The notes below the pieces were generated by a model. The model was not told the DNA's origin, did not search any database, and saw nothing but the letters and a program-made list of their open reading frames with translations. Made by a program: the position numbers and the translations under genes. Positions 8,497 through 16,636 of a DNA stretch of 64,000 nucleotides are shown in pieces. Origin of the DNA: Burkholderia sp. (GTDB lineage Bacteria > Pseudomonadota > Gammaproteobacteria > Burkholderiales > Burkholderiaceae); the NCBI GenBank assembly GCA_030151225.1, contig JASLEG010000139.1:1-64000 (forward strand), read 5' to 3'. Within the stretch, counting starts at the first letter, position 1, and the number at the start of each line of letters is the position of its first letter.

Positions 8497-9366
8497 TTGG
8501 AAACCCGTTACCTGAAAAGCCTGCTCGCGGTGGTGGACAGCGGCTCGATCGCCGACGCGGCGCGCATCGAGCACCTCACGGCCGCCGCGATCGGCCAGCG
8601 CGTGCAGGCGCTCGAGCGCGAGCTGGGCTTCGCGCTGCTGTCGCGCAGCGGTCACACCGCGCGTCCCACCCGGGCCTGTCTGGCCTTGCTGCCGCGCGCG
8701 CGCCGGCTGGTGCGCGAGGCGGCGCTGCTGAAGGGCGATGTCGACGGCCTGTCGGGCACGCTGCGGATCGGCGCGATTTCCACCGCGCTGACCGGCATGC
8801 TGCCGGCGGCGCTGCGCACGCTCACGCGCGAGGCGCCGGCCGGCCGCCCGGCGATCGTGCCGGGCACCTCGCGCGGTCTGTTCCAGATGCTGCAGGCGGG
8901 CGAGCTCGACGCGGCCATCGTGGTGGAGCCGCCGTTCCCGCTGCCGAAGATGCTGCGCGCGCTCACGCTGCGGCGCGAGCCGCTGGTGCTGCTCGCGCCG
9001 CAGGCGGACGAGGACGGCGAGCCGATGCGTGCGCGCGCCGCCACCCTGCTGCGCAGCCGTCCCTATATCCGCTACGACCCGGACGCGTGGGGCGGCCGCT
9101 ACGCCTCGCAATGGCTCACCGATCACGCGATCGAGCCCGCGGTGCTGTGCGACCTGGACGCGCTCGAGGCGATCGCGATGCTGGTGGCCGACGGCGTGGG
9201 CGTGGCGCTCGTGCCACGCTGGTCCGGTATCGAGCGCTTCACCGGCGCGTGCCGGATCACGCCGGTCACGGGCGCGGCCTACGAACGCTCGATCGTCCTC
9301 CTGACGAATCTCGAACCGGACCTGCCGGCCATGCTGGCCATACTGGAGCGGGCGCTGGCAGCCTGA
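8497..9366 (+). CDS. LysR-family transcriptional regulator (TTG start)
   Basis: 289 residues. The winged helix is METRYLKSLLAVVDSGSIADAARI followed by LTAAAIGQRVQALERELGF (described as pattern), then a LysR substrate domain with DAAIVVEPPFPLP and VADGVGVALVPRW. No ATG fits the frame; the TTG at 8497 has AAAGGA seven bases upstream and gives the canonical beginning, so TTG initiation is the best call. It is divergent from the VOC/GhrA pair and probably controls it. Confidence 0.88.
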   Translation: METRYLKSLLAVVDSGSIADAARIEHLTAAAIGQRVQALERELGFALLSRSGHTARPTRACLALLPRARRLVREAALLKGDVDGLSGTLRIGAISTALTGMLPAALRTLTREAPAGRPAIVPGTSRGLFQMLQAGELDAAIVVEPPFPLPKMLRALTLRREPLVLLAPQADEDGEPMRARAATLLRSRPYIRYDPDAWGGRYASQWLTDHAIEPAVLCDLDALEAIAMLVADGVGVALVPRWSGIERFTGACRITPVTGAAYERSIVLLTNLEPDLPAMLAILERALAA

Positions 9367-9494
9367 GCGGTGGCGGGGCGGCATTGTTCACTGCGTCGCC
9401 GCCGGTATGTACACAGTGGAAGAAAAATACAAAACAGATGGCTGCGAGCACCGCCATCGCAGACAGACAGGGCGGTTGTCGAGGGCATTCGAAT

Positions 9495-9533
9495 AAATTC
9501 CCGCTTGACTGAGAATTTTCACGTTTGTATAAA
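9495..9533 (+). promoter_or_regulatory. Sigma-70 promoter of the binding-protein gene, twin of the one at 20436-20474
   Basis: -35 TTGACT at 9505-9510, a 17-bp spacer and -10 TATAAA at 9528-9533. The 15 bases AAATTCCCGCTTGAC (9495-9509) and the block TTTGTATAAATT over the -10 recur in the leftward promoter of the permease operon at the other end of the island. AAATTTGTA (9531-9539) also occurs upstream of the GntR gene at 20536-20544. A shared operator read by that GntR protein is the simplest inference. Confidence 0.8.
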
Positions 9534-9578
9534 TTTGTACAACTCAAGCAAAACACTCAACCCAAGTCTGGAGTCGTC

Positions 9579-10415
9579 ATGAAATTGCCGTTTGCCCTGC
9601 GCGCCCTGGTTGTCTCCGCCCTCGCGTCCTGCGCGTTCCTCTCGCCGGCCCACGCCGCCGATTCGTTCAAGGCCGTCGATGCCGGCAAGCTGACCTATGG
9701 CGTGGCCGCCACCTTCGCGCCGTTCGAATTCACCAAGGGCGGCCAGCTCACGGGCTTCGACATCGATCTGGTCACGGCGATCGCCAGGCAGATGGGCGCG
9801 ACGCCGGCCCCGCAGAACATGCAGTTCAACGGCCTGATCCCGGCGCTGCAGGGCGGCCGCCTCGACATCATCAACTCGGCCATGTACATCACGCCGGCGC
9901 GCAGCGCGCAGGTGGATTTCGTGCCCTATCTGCGGCTCGGCGATCGCGTGATCGTGCAGGCCTCGAACCCGGCCAGGATCACGGGCCGCGACGATTCGAT
10001 CTGCGGCAGGAACCTGGCGGTCACGCTCGGCGGCATCGAGGAAAACTACGCGCGTGCCGACGTGGCGCGCTGCAAGGCGGCGGGCAAGCCGGCGCCCACC
10101 GTGCTGACGCTGCCCACCGCGCAGGATTCGGCGCTGAGCCTGCGCCAGGGCCGGGCCGACGCGATCTACAACTCCACGCCGGGCACCGTGCAGTTGCTGG
10201 CCGAAGTGCCGGGCGTGTATCAGACGGTGGGTGCGGAGTTCGAGCAGACCACCACGATCGGCTTCGCGGTACGCAAGGGTGACACGGCCATGGCCGCGGC
10301 GCTGAAGGATGCGCTGGGCAAGGTGGTCGCGCAGGGCACCTACAAGCAGCTGATCGAGAAGTGGAAGCTGCCGGCCTCGGTGTCGATCTTCGACGGCAAG
10401 GCCGCCGCGCAGTAA
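9579..10415 (+). CDS. Amino-acid-type ABC transporter substrate-binding protein
   Basis: 278 residues with a Sec signal peptide (positive start, hydrophobic core, cleavage after AHA near residue 26). The mature part has the family 3 binding-protein signature: LTYGVAATFAPFEF, GQLTGFDIDLVTAIARQMG, NGLIPALQGGRLDI and a C-terminal AAALKDALGKVV-YKQLIEKW stretch. It captures a polar amino acid or derivative in the periplasm. The ATG at 9579 has TGGAG six bases upstream and follows the promoter at 9495-9533 by about 40 bases; an upstream ATG at 9525 lies inside the -10 region and is rejected. The matching permease and ATPase lie 9 kb away at the far end of the island, under a near-identical promoter. 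Confidence 0.92.
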   Translation: MKLPFALRALVVSALASCAFLSPAHAADSFKAVDAGKLTYGVAATFAPFEFTKGGQLTGFDIDLVTAIARQMGATPAPQNMQFNGLIPALQGGRLDIINSAMYITPARSAQVDFVPYLRLGDRVIVQASNPARITGRDDSICGRNLAVTLGGIEENYARADVARCKAAGKPAPTVLTLPTAQDSALSLRQGRADAIYNSTPGTVQLLAEVPGVYQTVGAEFEQTTTIGFAVRKGDTAMAAALKDALGKVVAQGTYKQLIEKWKLPASVSIFDGKAAAQ

Positions 10416-10449
10416 GCCTCGCGCGCCGCGCGAGCGGCGCGCCTTTCCC

Positions 10450-10511
10450 GCCTGCATGCCGGATCGAAGCGGTCGCGCCGCTTCGGCGGCTTCGTGCAGG
10501 CCGAATTTTTT
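10450..10511 (+). terminator. Branched hairpin with T6 tail between binding protein and porin genes
   Basis: Outer stem GCCTGCA (10450-10456) pairs with TGCAGGC (10495-10501), enclosing an inner stem CGAAGCGG/CCGCTTCG (10465-10472/10478-10485), and is followed by TTTTTT at 10506-10511. It looks like an intrinsic terminator that would trim expression into the porin gene. Confidence 0.6.
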
Positions 10512-10580
10512 AGTCGTGCGAAGCGAATGCGCCTTCGCCCGATTGCCTGATCGTCCCAAACCACTCGCACCCACCACACC

Positions 10581-11741
10581 ATGAAAAAGCAACTCGCCAC
10601 GCTCGGGATCACCACGCTCGCGCTCGGCGGCCTGTCGCAGGCCGCGCACGCCCAGAGCAGCGTCACGCTGTACGGCATCGTCGACGCCGGCATCAGCTAC
10701 CTGTCCACCGCCACCGGCAATCGCTACAGCATGCTCAGCGGCGGCCTGTCCGGCAACCGCTGGGGCCTGCGCGGCAGCGAGGATCTCGGTGGCGGCCTGA
10801 AGGCGATCTTCCAGCTCGAATCGGGCTTCGCGATCGGCACCGGCAAGTCGCTGCAGGGCAGCCGCGAATTCGGCCGCCAGGCCTTCGTGGGCCTGTCGAG
10901 CGCGCGCTGGGGCTCGGTGGTGGCGGGCCGCATGTACGACCCGGTGGTGGACCTCGTGCAGCCGCTCACGGCCGACGGCGCCGGCGGCAGCGTGCCGTTC
11001 GCCACGCCGGGCGACGTCGACAACAACGACTTCAGCGCGCGCGTGTCGAACGCCGTGAAGTTCATCAGCCGCGACTACTCGGGCCTGCAGTTCGAGACGC
11101 TGTACGCGTTCGGCGGGGTGGCCGGCTCCACGGGGCAGGGCTACACGTTCAGCGGCGCGGTGTCGTACACGCAGGGGCCGTTCAAGCTCGCGGCGGGCTA
11201 CTTCCAGGCCGCCAACGCGAACGCGGCCGCCGGCAAGCGCAGCGGCTGGACCAGCGGCACCACCGACGCGCTGTTCGAGGGCGGCTCGATCAACGCCGCC
11301 TACCAGAGCGCGCACATGCTCGGCATCGCGCAGGTGGCGGGTCAGTACCAGAGCGGCCCGTGGACGCTCGGCGTGGGCTACAGCAATGCACGCTACACCG
11401 CGGACGGCGCCTCCACCTTCGCCTCCACCGAACGCTACAACACCGGCCGCGTGTACGGCTTCTACCGCTGGACGCCCACGCTGCGCTTCGGCCTCGGCTA
11501 CATCTACACGGCCGCGAGCGGCGACGCGTCGGCGCACTACCACGTGCTCAGCGCAGGCACCTTCTACACGCTCTCGAAGGCGACCGACGTGTACGCCACG
11601 GCCGCGTTCCAGCGCGCGAGCGGCACCCAGCGCACCGCCTCGGGCGGCACCCAGGCGGCGGTCGCCACCATCTCGTCGTACGGCGTCGATGGCCACCGCA
11701 CCCAGGAGATCGTCACGGTCGGCCTGCGTCACCGCTTCTGA
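10581..11741 (+). CDS. Burkholderia-type outer-membrane porin (Gram-negative porin, OmpC-like)
   Basis: 386 residues. Signal peptide with cleavage after AHA (about residue 24), then SSVTLYGIVDAGISYLS, the hallmark start of beta-proteobacterial trimeric porins. It continues with alternating beta strands and ends in the required C-terminal aromatic (VGLRHRF). It should allow passive entry of small hydrophilic solutes. It sits between the binding protein and a PLP enzyme, with terminator-like hairpins on both sides, so it may be transcribed by read-through or from its own promoter. A porin inside a catabolic island often serves uptake of the same substrate; that is inference. Confidence 0.95.
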   Translation: MKKQLATLGITTLALGGLSQAAHAQSSVTLYGIVDAGISYLSTATGNRYSMLSGGLSGNRWGLRGSEDLGGGLKAIFQLESGFAIGTGKSLQGSREFGRQAFVGLSSARWGSVVAGRMYDPVVDLVQPLTADGAGGSVPFATPGDVDNNDFSARVSNAVKFISRDYSGLQFETLYAFGGVAGSTGQGYTFSGAVSYTQGPFKLAAGYFQAANANAAAGKRSGWTSGTTDALFEGGSINAAYQSAHMLGIAQVAGQYQSGPWTLGVGYSNARYTADGASTFASTERYNTGRVYGFYRWTPTLRFGLGYIYTAASGDASAHYHVLSAGTFYTLSKATDVYATAAFQRASGTQRTASGGTQAAVATISSYGVDGHRTQEIVTVGLRHRF

Positions 11742-11751
11742 TCGAGGCGAG

Positions 11752-11796
11752 GCGGCGCGCGGCCCGGCTCGTGCCGGTGCGGCGCGCCGCGTTTTT
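11752..11796 (+). terminator. Intrinsic terminator after the porin gene
   Basis: GCGGCGCGC (11752-11760) pairs with GCGCGCCGC (11782-11790), followed by GTTTTT. It lies just before the PLP-enzyme gene and would reduce read-through. Confidence 0.75.
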
Positions 11797-11829
11797 CCGT
11801 TTACCCATTCGAATCACGAGGCAGCAACC

Positions 11830-12816
11830 ATGTCGTCATTCCAGATGCCCGTCGCGCAGGACGTGCGCGATGCCGCCGAGCGGCTCGCCGGCGTCGCCGT
11901 GCGCACCCCGATCGTGCGCGCCGACCGGCTCGACGCGCTGACCGGCGCGCAGGTCTTCGTCAAGCTGGAGAGCCTCCAGCACACCGGCGCGTTCAAGTTC
12001 CGCGGCGCCTACAACTGCCTGTCGCGGCTCGACCGCGCCACCTGCCCCGACGGCGTGGTGGCCTATTCCACCGGCAACCACGGCCAGGCGATCGCCACCG
12101 TGGGCCGCATGCTCGACATTCCCACCATCGTGGTGATGCCGTCCAACGCGCCCGAGAACAAGGTGGAGAAGGCGCGCCTGGCCGGGGCCACGATCATCCG
12201 CTACGACCGCGAGCGCCAGAGCCGCGAGGCGGTGGCCGCCGAGCTGGCCGAGCGCGGTCGGTACGCGGTGGTGCCGCCCGGCGACCATCATCACGTGATC
12301 GCGGGGCAGGGCACGGTGGCCCTCGAGGCGCTCGAGCAGCTGAACGGCGAGGTGGACGCGATCGTCGCGCCGTGCGGCGGCGGCGGCATGTCGGCCGGCA
12401 TCTGCCTGGCCGTCGAGGCGGCCGGCTCGCAGGCACAGGTGTGGGCGGCGGAGCCCGCGCAGTTCGACGACACCCGCCGCTCGCTTGCCTCGGGGGAACG
12501 CGAAACCAATCCGGCGGGCCGCGTGTCGATCTGCGACGCGTTGCTCGCGCCGCTGCCGGCCGAGCTGCCGTTCTCGATCAATGGCCGGCGGCTGGCCGGC
12601 GTGCTGGCGGCCGACGACACCGCCGTGAAGCGCGCGATGGCGCTGTGCTTCGAGCTGTTCCGCGTGGTGGTGGAGCCGGGCGGCGCGGTGGCGCTGGCGG
12701 CGATGCTCGGCGATCCGGCCGCGCATGCGCTGCGCGGCAAGCGCGTGGTGGTGGTGGCGTCGGGCGGCAACGTGGACGCCGCGCTGTTCGCCGAGGCGAT
12801 CACGCAGGGGATCTGA
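11830..12816 (+). CDS. Threonine-dehydratase-like PLP enzyme (fold type II)
   Basis: 328 residues, the short form without an ACT regulatory domain. The PLP lysine is Lys56 in HTGAFKFRGA, the substrate loop is STGNHGQ (80-86), and the phosphate-binding loop is CGGGGMSAG (182-190). Related enzymes are catabolic threonine/serine dehydratases, serine racemase, 3-hydroxyaspartate ammonia-lyase and the EutB protein of hydroxyectoine breakdown; the sequence alone does not decide. Its probable step is alpha,beta-elimination of a hydroxy- or amino-substituted amino acid with loss of ammonia. Last gene of the rightward half of the island, meeting the leftward operon at a shared terminator. Confidence 0.9.
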   Translation: MSSFQMPVAQDVRDAAERLAGVAVRTPIVRADRLDALTGAQVFVKLESLQHTGAFKFRGAYNCLSRLDRATCPDGVVAYSTGNHGQAIATVGRMLDIPTIVVMPSNAPENKVEKARLAGATIIRYDRERQSREAVAAELAERGRYAVVPPGDHHHVIAGQGTVALEALEQLNGEVDAIVAPCGGGGMSAGICLAVEAAGSQAQVWAAEPAQFDDTRRSLASGERETNPAGRVSICDALLAPLPAELPFSINGRRLAGVLAADDTAVKRAMALCFELFRVVVEPGGAVALAAMLGDPAAHALRGKRVVVVASGGNVDAALFAEAITQGI

Positions 12817-12841
12817 GCGTGTAGCCGACATCCGGCGCGGG

Positions 12842-12880
12842 AAAAGCCGGCATGCCTCGAAACGGACATGCCGGCTTTTT
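12842..12880. terminator. Bidirectional intrinsic terminator between the two convergent units
   Basis: Perfect 13-bp inverted repeat AAAAGCCGGCATG (12842-12854) / CATGCCGGCTTTT (12867-12879) with a 12-base loop and a T run on both strands. It serves the rightward PLP-enzyme gene and the leftward amidotransferase gene. Confidence 0.9.
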
Positions 12881-12909
12881 CGCATCGGCGGTGCGAAAGC
12901 AAGTGAGGT

Positions 12910-14181
12910 TCAGCGCGCCCGCTCCAGCACCGTGTCGAAGAAGCCGCGCAGCAGCGGATGCGCGTGGCCCGGTGCCGAATCGAGCTCCGGGTGCCCCTGC
13001 ATGCCGATGAAGAACGGGTGATCGCCGGCCTCGATCGCATCGGCGATGTGGCCGCCTTTCTCGTCCGTGTCGCGCGCGACGATGCGCACGCCGGCGTGCG
13101 CGAGCACCTCGTCGAGCGCCGGGTTCAGGCGGTAGCGGTGATTGCAGCGGATCTCGGGCGCGGGCCCGAGCAGCGCGTGCAGGCGGGTATCGGGCGCGAC
13201 GGCGAGGCGCTGGCGGCCGAGCCGATGCACGCAGGGCTCGCCGTCGTGGCCGATCGCGATCGGCATGAAGCTCGGCAGGCGAATGCCGGGCTCCGCTTCC
13301 AGCAGGCCCACGTCGCGCCGCGCGAGCGCGTGGCGCGCCACGGCCGTGGCCATCGACTGCATGCCGAGGCACAGCCCCACGATCGGCGTGCCGGTGTGCC
13401 ACGCGTGGGTGGCCGCCGCGATCTGCCCCGGCACGCGCGCCATGTCGGCGCCGCCGGGCAGCACGATGCCGTCGCAGCCGGCGAGGGCCGCGGCCACGTT
13501 GGCGTCGTCGAGCGTCTGCGCGGCCACGAACACCGCCTGCCACGCGGCACCGGCCGCGTCGGCCGCATCGGCGAGTGCCGCGAGCGTGGCGGGGTAGCCT
13601 TCGTGCTGCTCGTCCTCGCGTCCGATCACGGCGATGCGCAGGAGGGGAGTCGGGGGGGCGTCCCGGTGCGCTTCGACCTCGTCCGCATCGACCCAGCGGC
13701 CGTAGGCATCCTGCCGCGCCGCGCACAGCGCGTGCACCTGGTCCGGCGAACCGGCCACCGGCGCCACGATCCGCGCCACGGCACCGCTGCCGTCTCCGTC
13801 GTCGTCACGCACCACGCGATGGCGGATCACCGGCACGTGCGCGGCCTCGGCGCGCGCCACGAGCCGCGCCACGTCCCCGAGCGCGCGCGCATTGGCCGGA
13901 TGGAACGGCACCACCACGTCCTGGGTGGCGGCCAGCGCGATCAGCGCATCGGGCGCGAGCGGCGCGTCCACGGGCGGCCCGCCGAGCCGGTCGGCCCACA
14001 GCAGGCCGCTCGGCAGCAGCGCGCCGGCCACGCTCACGTGCTGCACGGCATCGGCATGACGCGCGGTGTCGAAGTGTGCCGGCAGATGCCGCATCGGCAG
14101 CCCGAGCGCGTGCGCGAGCCGCGCGGCCAGGGCGCCGTACTGCGCGGGCGTGTCGGCATCGTCGAGGACGAGATCGAGCAT
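12910..14181 (-). CDS. Class I glutamine amidotransferase (CTP-synthase-type) fused to an unrecognised N-terminal domain
   Basis: 423 residues. The C-terminal half (about 182-423) is a triad amidotransferase: Cys271 in VGLCLGMQ, His397 and Glu399 in MQGHPEL. Surrounding blocks (RCNHRYRLNP near 346-354, GHIADAIEAGDHPFFIG, then HPLLRGFFDTVL) look specifically like the C-terminal domain of CTP synthase, not like PuuD or GuaA. There is no synthetase domain; instead residues 1-180 form an Ala-rich region that I do not recognise (VVVPFHPANARAL, HVPVIRHRVVRDD). The gene is last in a leftward operon, seven bases after the aminotransferase stop. It could release ammonia from a glutamine-like amide or a gamma-glutamyl intermediate, but the reaction is unknown. 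Confidence 0.8.
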   Translation of the reverse strand: MLDLVLDDADTPAQYGALAARLAHALGLPMRHLPAHFDTARHADAVQHVSVAGALLPSGLLWADRLGGPPVDAPLAPDALIALAATQDVVVPFHPANARALGDVARLVARAEAAHVPVIRHRVVRDDDGDGSGAVARIVAPVAGSPDQVHALCAARQDAYGRWVDADEVEAHRDAPPTPLLRIAVIGREDEQHEGYPATLAALADAADAAGAAWQAVFVAAQTLDDANVAAALAGCDGIVLPGGADMARVPGQIAAATHAWHTGTPIVGLCLGMQSMATAVARHALARRDVGLLEAEPGIRLPSFMPIAIGHDGEPCVHRLGRQRLAVAPDTRLHALLGPAPEIRCNHRYRLNPALDEVLAHAGVRIVARDTDEKGGHIADAIEAGDHPFFIGMQGHPELDSAPGHAHPLLRGFFDTVLERAR

Positions 14182-14188
14182 GCGCGCC

Positions 14189-15418
14189 TCAGTGGCCGGC
14201 TTCGACGCTCGGCAGCACGAGCGCCGCGCAGGCCGCCTCGATGCGCCGGCACGCTTCGTCGAGCGTCGCCATCGGCACCGCGTAGGCGATCCGCACGTGC
14301 TGCTCCATGCCGAACGCGCCGCCGTGCACCACGCCCACGTGGGCGGCGTCGAGCAGGTAGGTCGCGAAGTCGAAGTCGCTGTGCAGCACCCTGCCGTCCG
14401 GCGTGGTCGCGCCGATCAGCCCGGCGCAGTTCACGAAGGCGTAGAACGCGCCCTCGGCCACGTCGCACCGCAGGCCCTCGCAGCGCGCGACCGTTGCCAG
14501 CACGCGGTCGCGGCTCTCGCGCAGCGTGCCGAGCCAGTCGCGCATGAAGCCGGTGCCGCCGCGCAGCGCCGCGATCGCGGCGGCCTGCGAGATGGTGCTC
14601 GGGTTCGAGGTGCTCTGCGACTGCAGCGTCACCATCGCGCGGATCAGCCAGGCCGGCCCGCCCGCGTAGCCGATGCGCCAGCCCGTCATCGAGTAGCCCT
14701 TCGACACGCCGTTCACGGTGAGCGTGCGCTCGCGCAGGCGCGGCTCGATCTGCACCGGCGTGACGAAGCCCTCGGTGTAGCGCGTGTGCTCGTAGATGTC
14801 GTCGGCCATCAGCAGCACGGGTTCGTGGTCGAGCAGCACCTCGGTCAGCGCCTTCAGCTCGTCGTGCGTGTACACCGCGCCGGTCGGGTTGTTCGGCGAG
14901 TTCAGGATCAGCCAGCGGGTGCGCGGGCCGATCGCGGCGCGCAGTACCTCGGGCTTGAGCTTCCAGCCGTCCTCGGCGGTGGTGGGCAGCACGCGCACCT
15001 GGCCGTCGGCCAGCGCCACCATGTCCGGGTACGACACCCAGTACGGCGCGCAGATCAGCACCTCGTCGCCGGGGGCGATGGTGGCGAGCAGCGCGTTGAA
15101 GATCAGCTGCTTCGCGCCGGTGCCGGCAATCACCTCGTTGCGCGCGTAGCGGATGCCGTTCTCGGTGGCGAACTTCTCGGCGATCGCGTCGAGCAGCTCG
15201 CTCGTGCCGGCCACCGCCGTGTACTTCGTGTCGCCGCGTTCGATCGCGGCGATGCCGGCGCGCTTGATGTGCTCGGGCGTGTCGAAATGCAGCTCGCCCT
15301 CGCCGAGATTGATCACGGCCTTGCCGTCGGCGAGCAGCGCGCGCACCTTGTCGGAGATCGCCGCGGTGGGCGAGGGCTGCACGCGCGACATGCGCGGCGC
15401 CAGTTGGTTCGATGTCAT
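14189..15418 (-). CDS. Class I/II PLP aminotransferase (aspartate-aminotransferase-like)
   Basis: 409 residues. PLP-binding marks: NSPNNPTG (173-180), ADDIYEH (205-211) and the Schiff-base Lys240 in VNGVSKGYSMTGWRIGY, with a C-terminal carboxylate-binding Arg in EQHVRIAYAVP. It belongs to the fold type I, AAT Ib-like group. It would transaminate an amino acid product of this pathway with a 2-ketoacid. The start at 15418 has GAGG seven bases upstream; a longer frame to 15487 has no support. It lies 34 bp after the M24 gene and 7 bp before the amidotransferase gene. Confidence 0.92.
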   Translation of the reverse strand: MTSNQLAPRMSRVQPSPTAAISDKVRALLADGKAVINLGEGELHFDTPEHIKRAGIAAIERGDTKYTAVAGTSELLDAIAEKFATENGIRYARNEVIAGTGAKQLIFNALLATIAPGDEVLICAPYWVSYPDMVALADGQVRVLPTTAEDGWKLKPEVLRAAIGPRTRWLILNSPNNPTGAVYTHDELKALTEVLLDHEPVLLMADDIYEHTRYTEGFVTPVQIEPRLRERTLTVNGVSKGYSMTGWRIGYAGGPAWLIRAMVTLQSQSTSNPSTISQAAAIAALRGGTGFMRDWLGTLRESRDRVLATVARCEGLRCDVAEGAFYAFVNCAGLIGATTPDGRVLHSDFDFATYLLDAAHVGVVHGGAFGMEQHVRIAYAVPMATLDEACRRIEAACAALVLPSVEAGH

Positions 15419-15452
15419 GATGGCCTCGTGGATTGCGGGAGCGCTCGCGCGC

Positions 15453-16625
15453 TCATGCGACGCGCAGCAGCGGGCGCTCGATCGCACCGAGCGCGCGGTA
15501 GCCCGTCTCGGTCACGACCACCGTCTCGCTCACGCCCACCGTGAACTCGCCGTAGATGCGCAGGGCCGGCGGAATGTGGAAGGTCATGCCGGCCTGCAGC
15601 GGCGTGGTCACGCCCGTGTACATGCTCAGGATCGCGCCTTCGCCCCAGTCCGGCGCGAACGAGATGCCGATCGAGTAGCCGGTGCGCTTCCTGAAGTTGT
15701 CGGTGTAGCCGGCGCGGTCGATCACGCGCTGGCAGGCCAGGTGCGGTGCCTCGCAGGGCTCGCCCGGGCGGATCGCGTCCAGCGCGGCGGCCAGCGCTTC
15801 CTGGCACACCTTCTCCATGTCCAGCGCCTGCGCGGGGGCCTCGCCGATCCATGCCGAGCGCATCAGCGCGGCGTGATAGCGGTCGTGGCAGGCGGCCATC
15901 TCGAGGAAGGCCGGCGCGTTGCGCTCGAGCGCGCGGCGGCGCCACGTGCCGTGCGGCACGCCGGTGCGGGGGCCGGCCGACACCAGCGGCTCCATGCCCA
16001 CGTATTCCGAGCCGGCCGCGATCGCGGCGCCCATCATGGCCGCCACCAGCGTGTTCTCGGTCGAGCCCTCGCGCACCGCGGCCAGGCCGGCGCGCATGCC
16101 GGCATCCACGTAGCCGGCCGCGATCGCGATCTTCTCGATCTCGGCGGCCGACTTCACGGCGCGCAGCGATTCCACGATGCCGCTCGCGTCGGCGATCGTG
16201 CCGAGGCGCGCCGTCAGCGTTTCGTACACGGCGATCGGCAGGAACCAGCCGCGCTTCTCCAGCGCGATGCGCCTGCCGTTCAGGCCTTTCTGTTCGAGCA
16301 CGCGCGCGAGCACGTCGATCGGGTTGTCGCCGTCGCTGTACACCTGCGCGTCGCTGATGTAGGTGTTGGCGATGAAGTTGAAGTATTCGAGCTGGCGGAT
16401 CACGAACACCGGCTCGCCCGCCACCGGCAGCACCAGCGCCTGGAAGGTGTAGTAGCCGGGCGTCTGCTGGCCGGTCAGATAGAAGATGTTTTCCGGGCCG
16501 GTCACGATCATCGCGTCGATGTTCGCGGCGGCGAGCGCGGCACGCGCGCGTTCGACGCGGCCTGCGTATTCGGAGGCGGCGAACGCCGATTCGCATCCTT
16601 GGGCCGGGCCTTGCGAGGTCTGCAT
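15453..16625 (-). CDS. Creatinase-like, probably metal-free M24 family hydrolase
   Basis: 390 residues with the N-terminal creatinase/prolidase domain (NIFYLTG, residues 46-52) and a C-terminal pita-bread domain. The five metal ligands of true M24 peptidases are mostly lost: the first Asp is Glu242, the second is Ala253 in AALMRS, the metal His is Tyr in GYSIG, the first Glu is Pro in FHIPPAL, and only the last Glu (VSETVVVTE) remains. His225 in GVPHGTW lines up with the catalytic His of creatinase, which is also metal-free and also has Ala at the second Asp site. Ectoine hydrolase is another metal-free relative. The likely reaction is hydrolysis of a C-N bond in a small zwitterion, not peptide cleavage. 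Start at 16625 chosen as the first Met of the conserved region; it lies 11 bp after the enolase-superfamily gene. Confidence 0.85.
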   Translation of the reverse strand: MQTSQGPAQGCESAFAASEYAGRVERARAALAAANIDAMIVTGPENIFYLTGQQTPGYYTFQALVLPVAGEPVFVIRQLEYFNFIANTYISDAQVYSDGDNPIDVLARVLEQKGLNGRRIALEKRGWFLPIAVYETLTARLGTIADASGIVESLRAVKSAAEIEKIAIAAGYVDAGMRAGLAAVREGSTENTLVAAMMGAAIAAGSEYVGMEPLVSAGPRTGVPHGTWRRRALERNAPAFLEMAACHDRYHAALMRSAWIGEAPAQALDMEKVCQEALAAALDAIRPGEPCEAPHLACQRVIDRAGYTDNFRKRTGYSIGISFAPDWGEGAILSMYTGVTTPLQAGMTFHIPPALRIYGEFTVGVSETVVVTETGYRALGAIERPLLRVA

Positions 16626-16636
16626 GGTGAGGGTTC

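Noticed and set aside
9525..9578. Upstream ATG at 9525 as start of the binding protein
   Set aside because: It lies in the -10 region of the promoter and would add 18 residues before a normal signal peptide.
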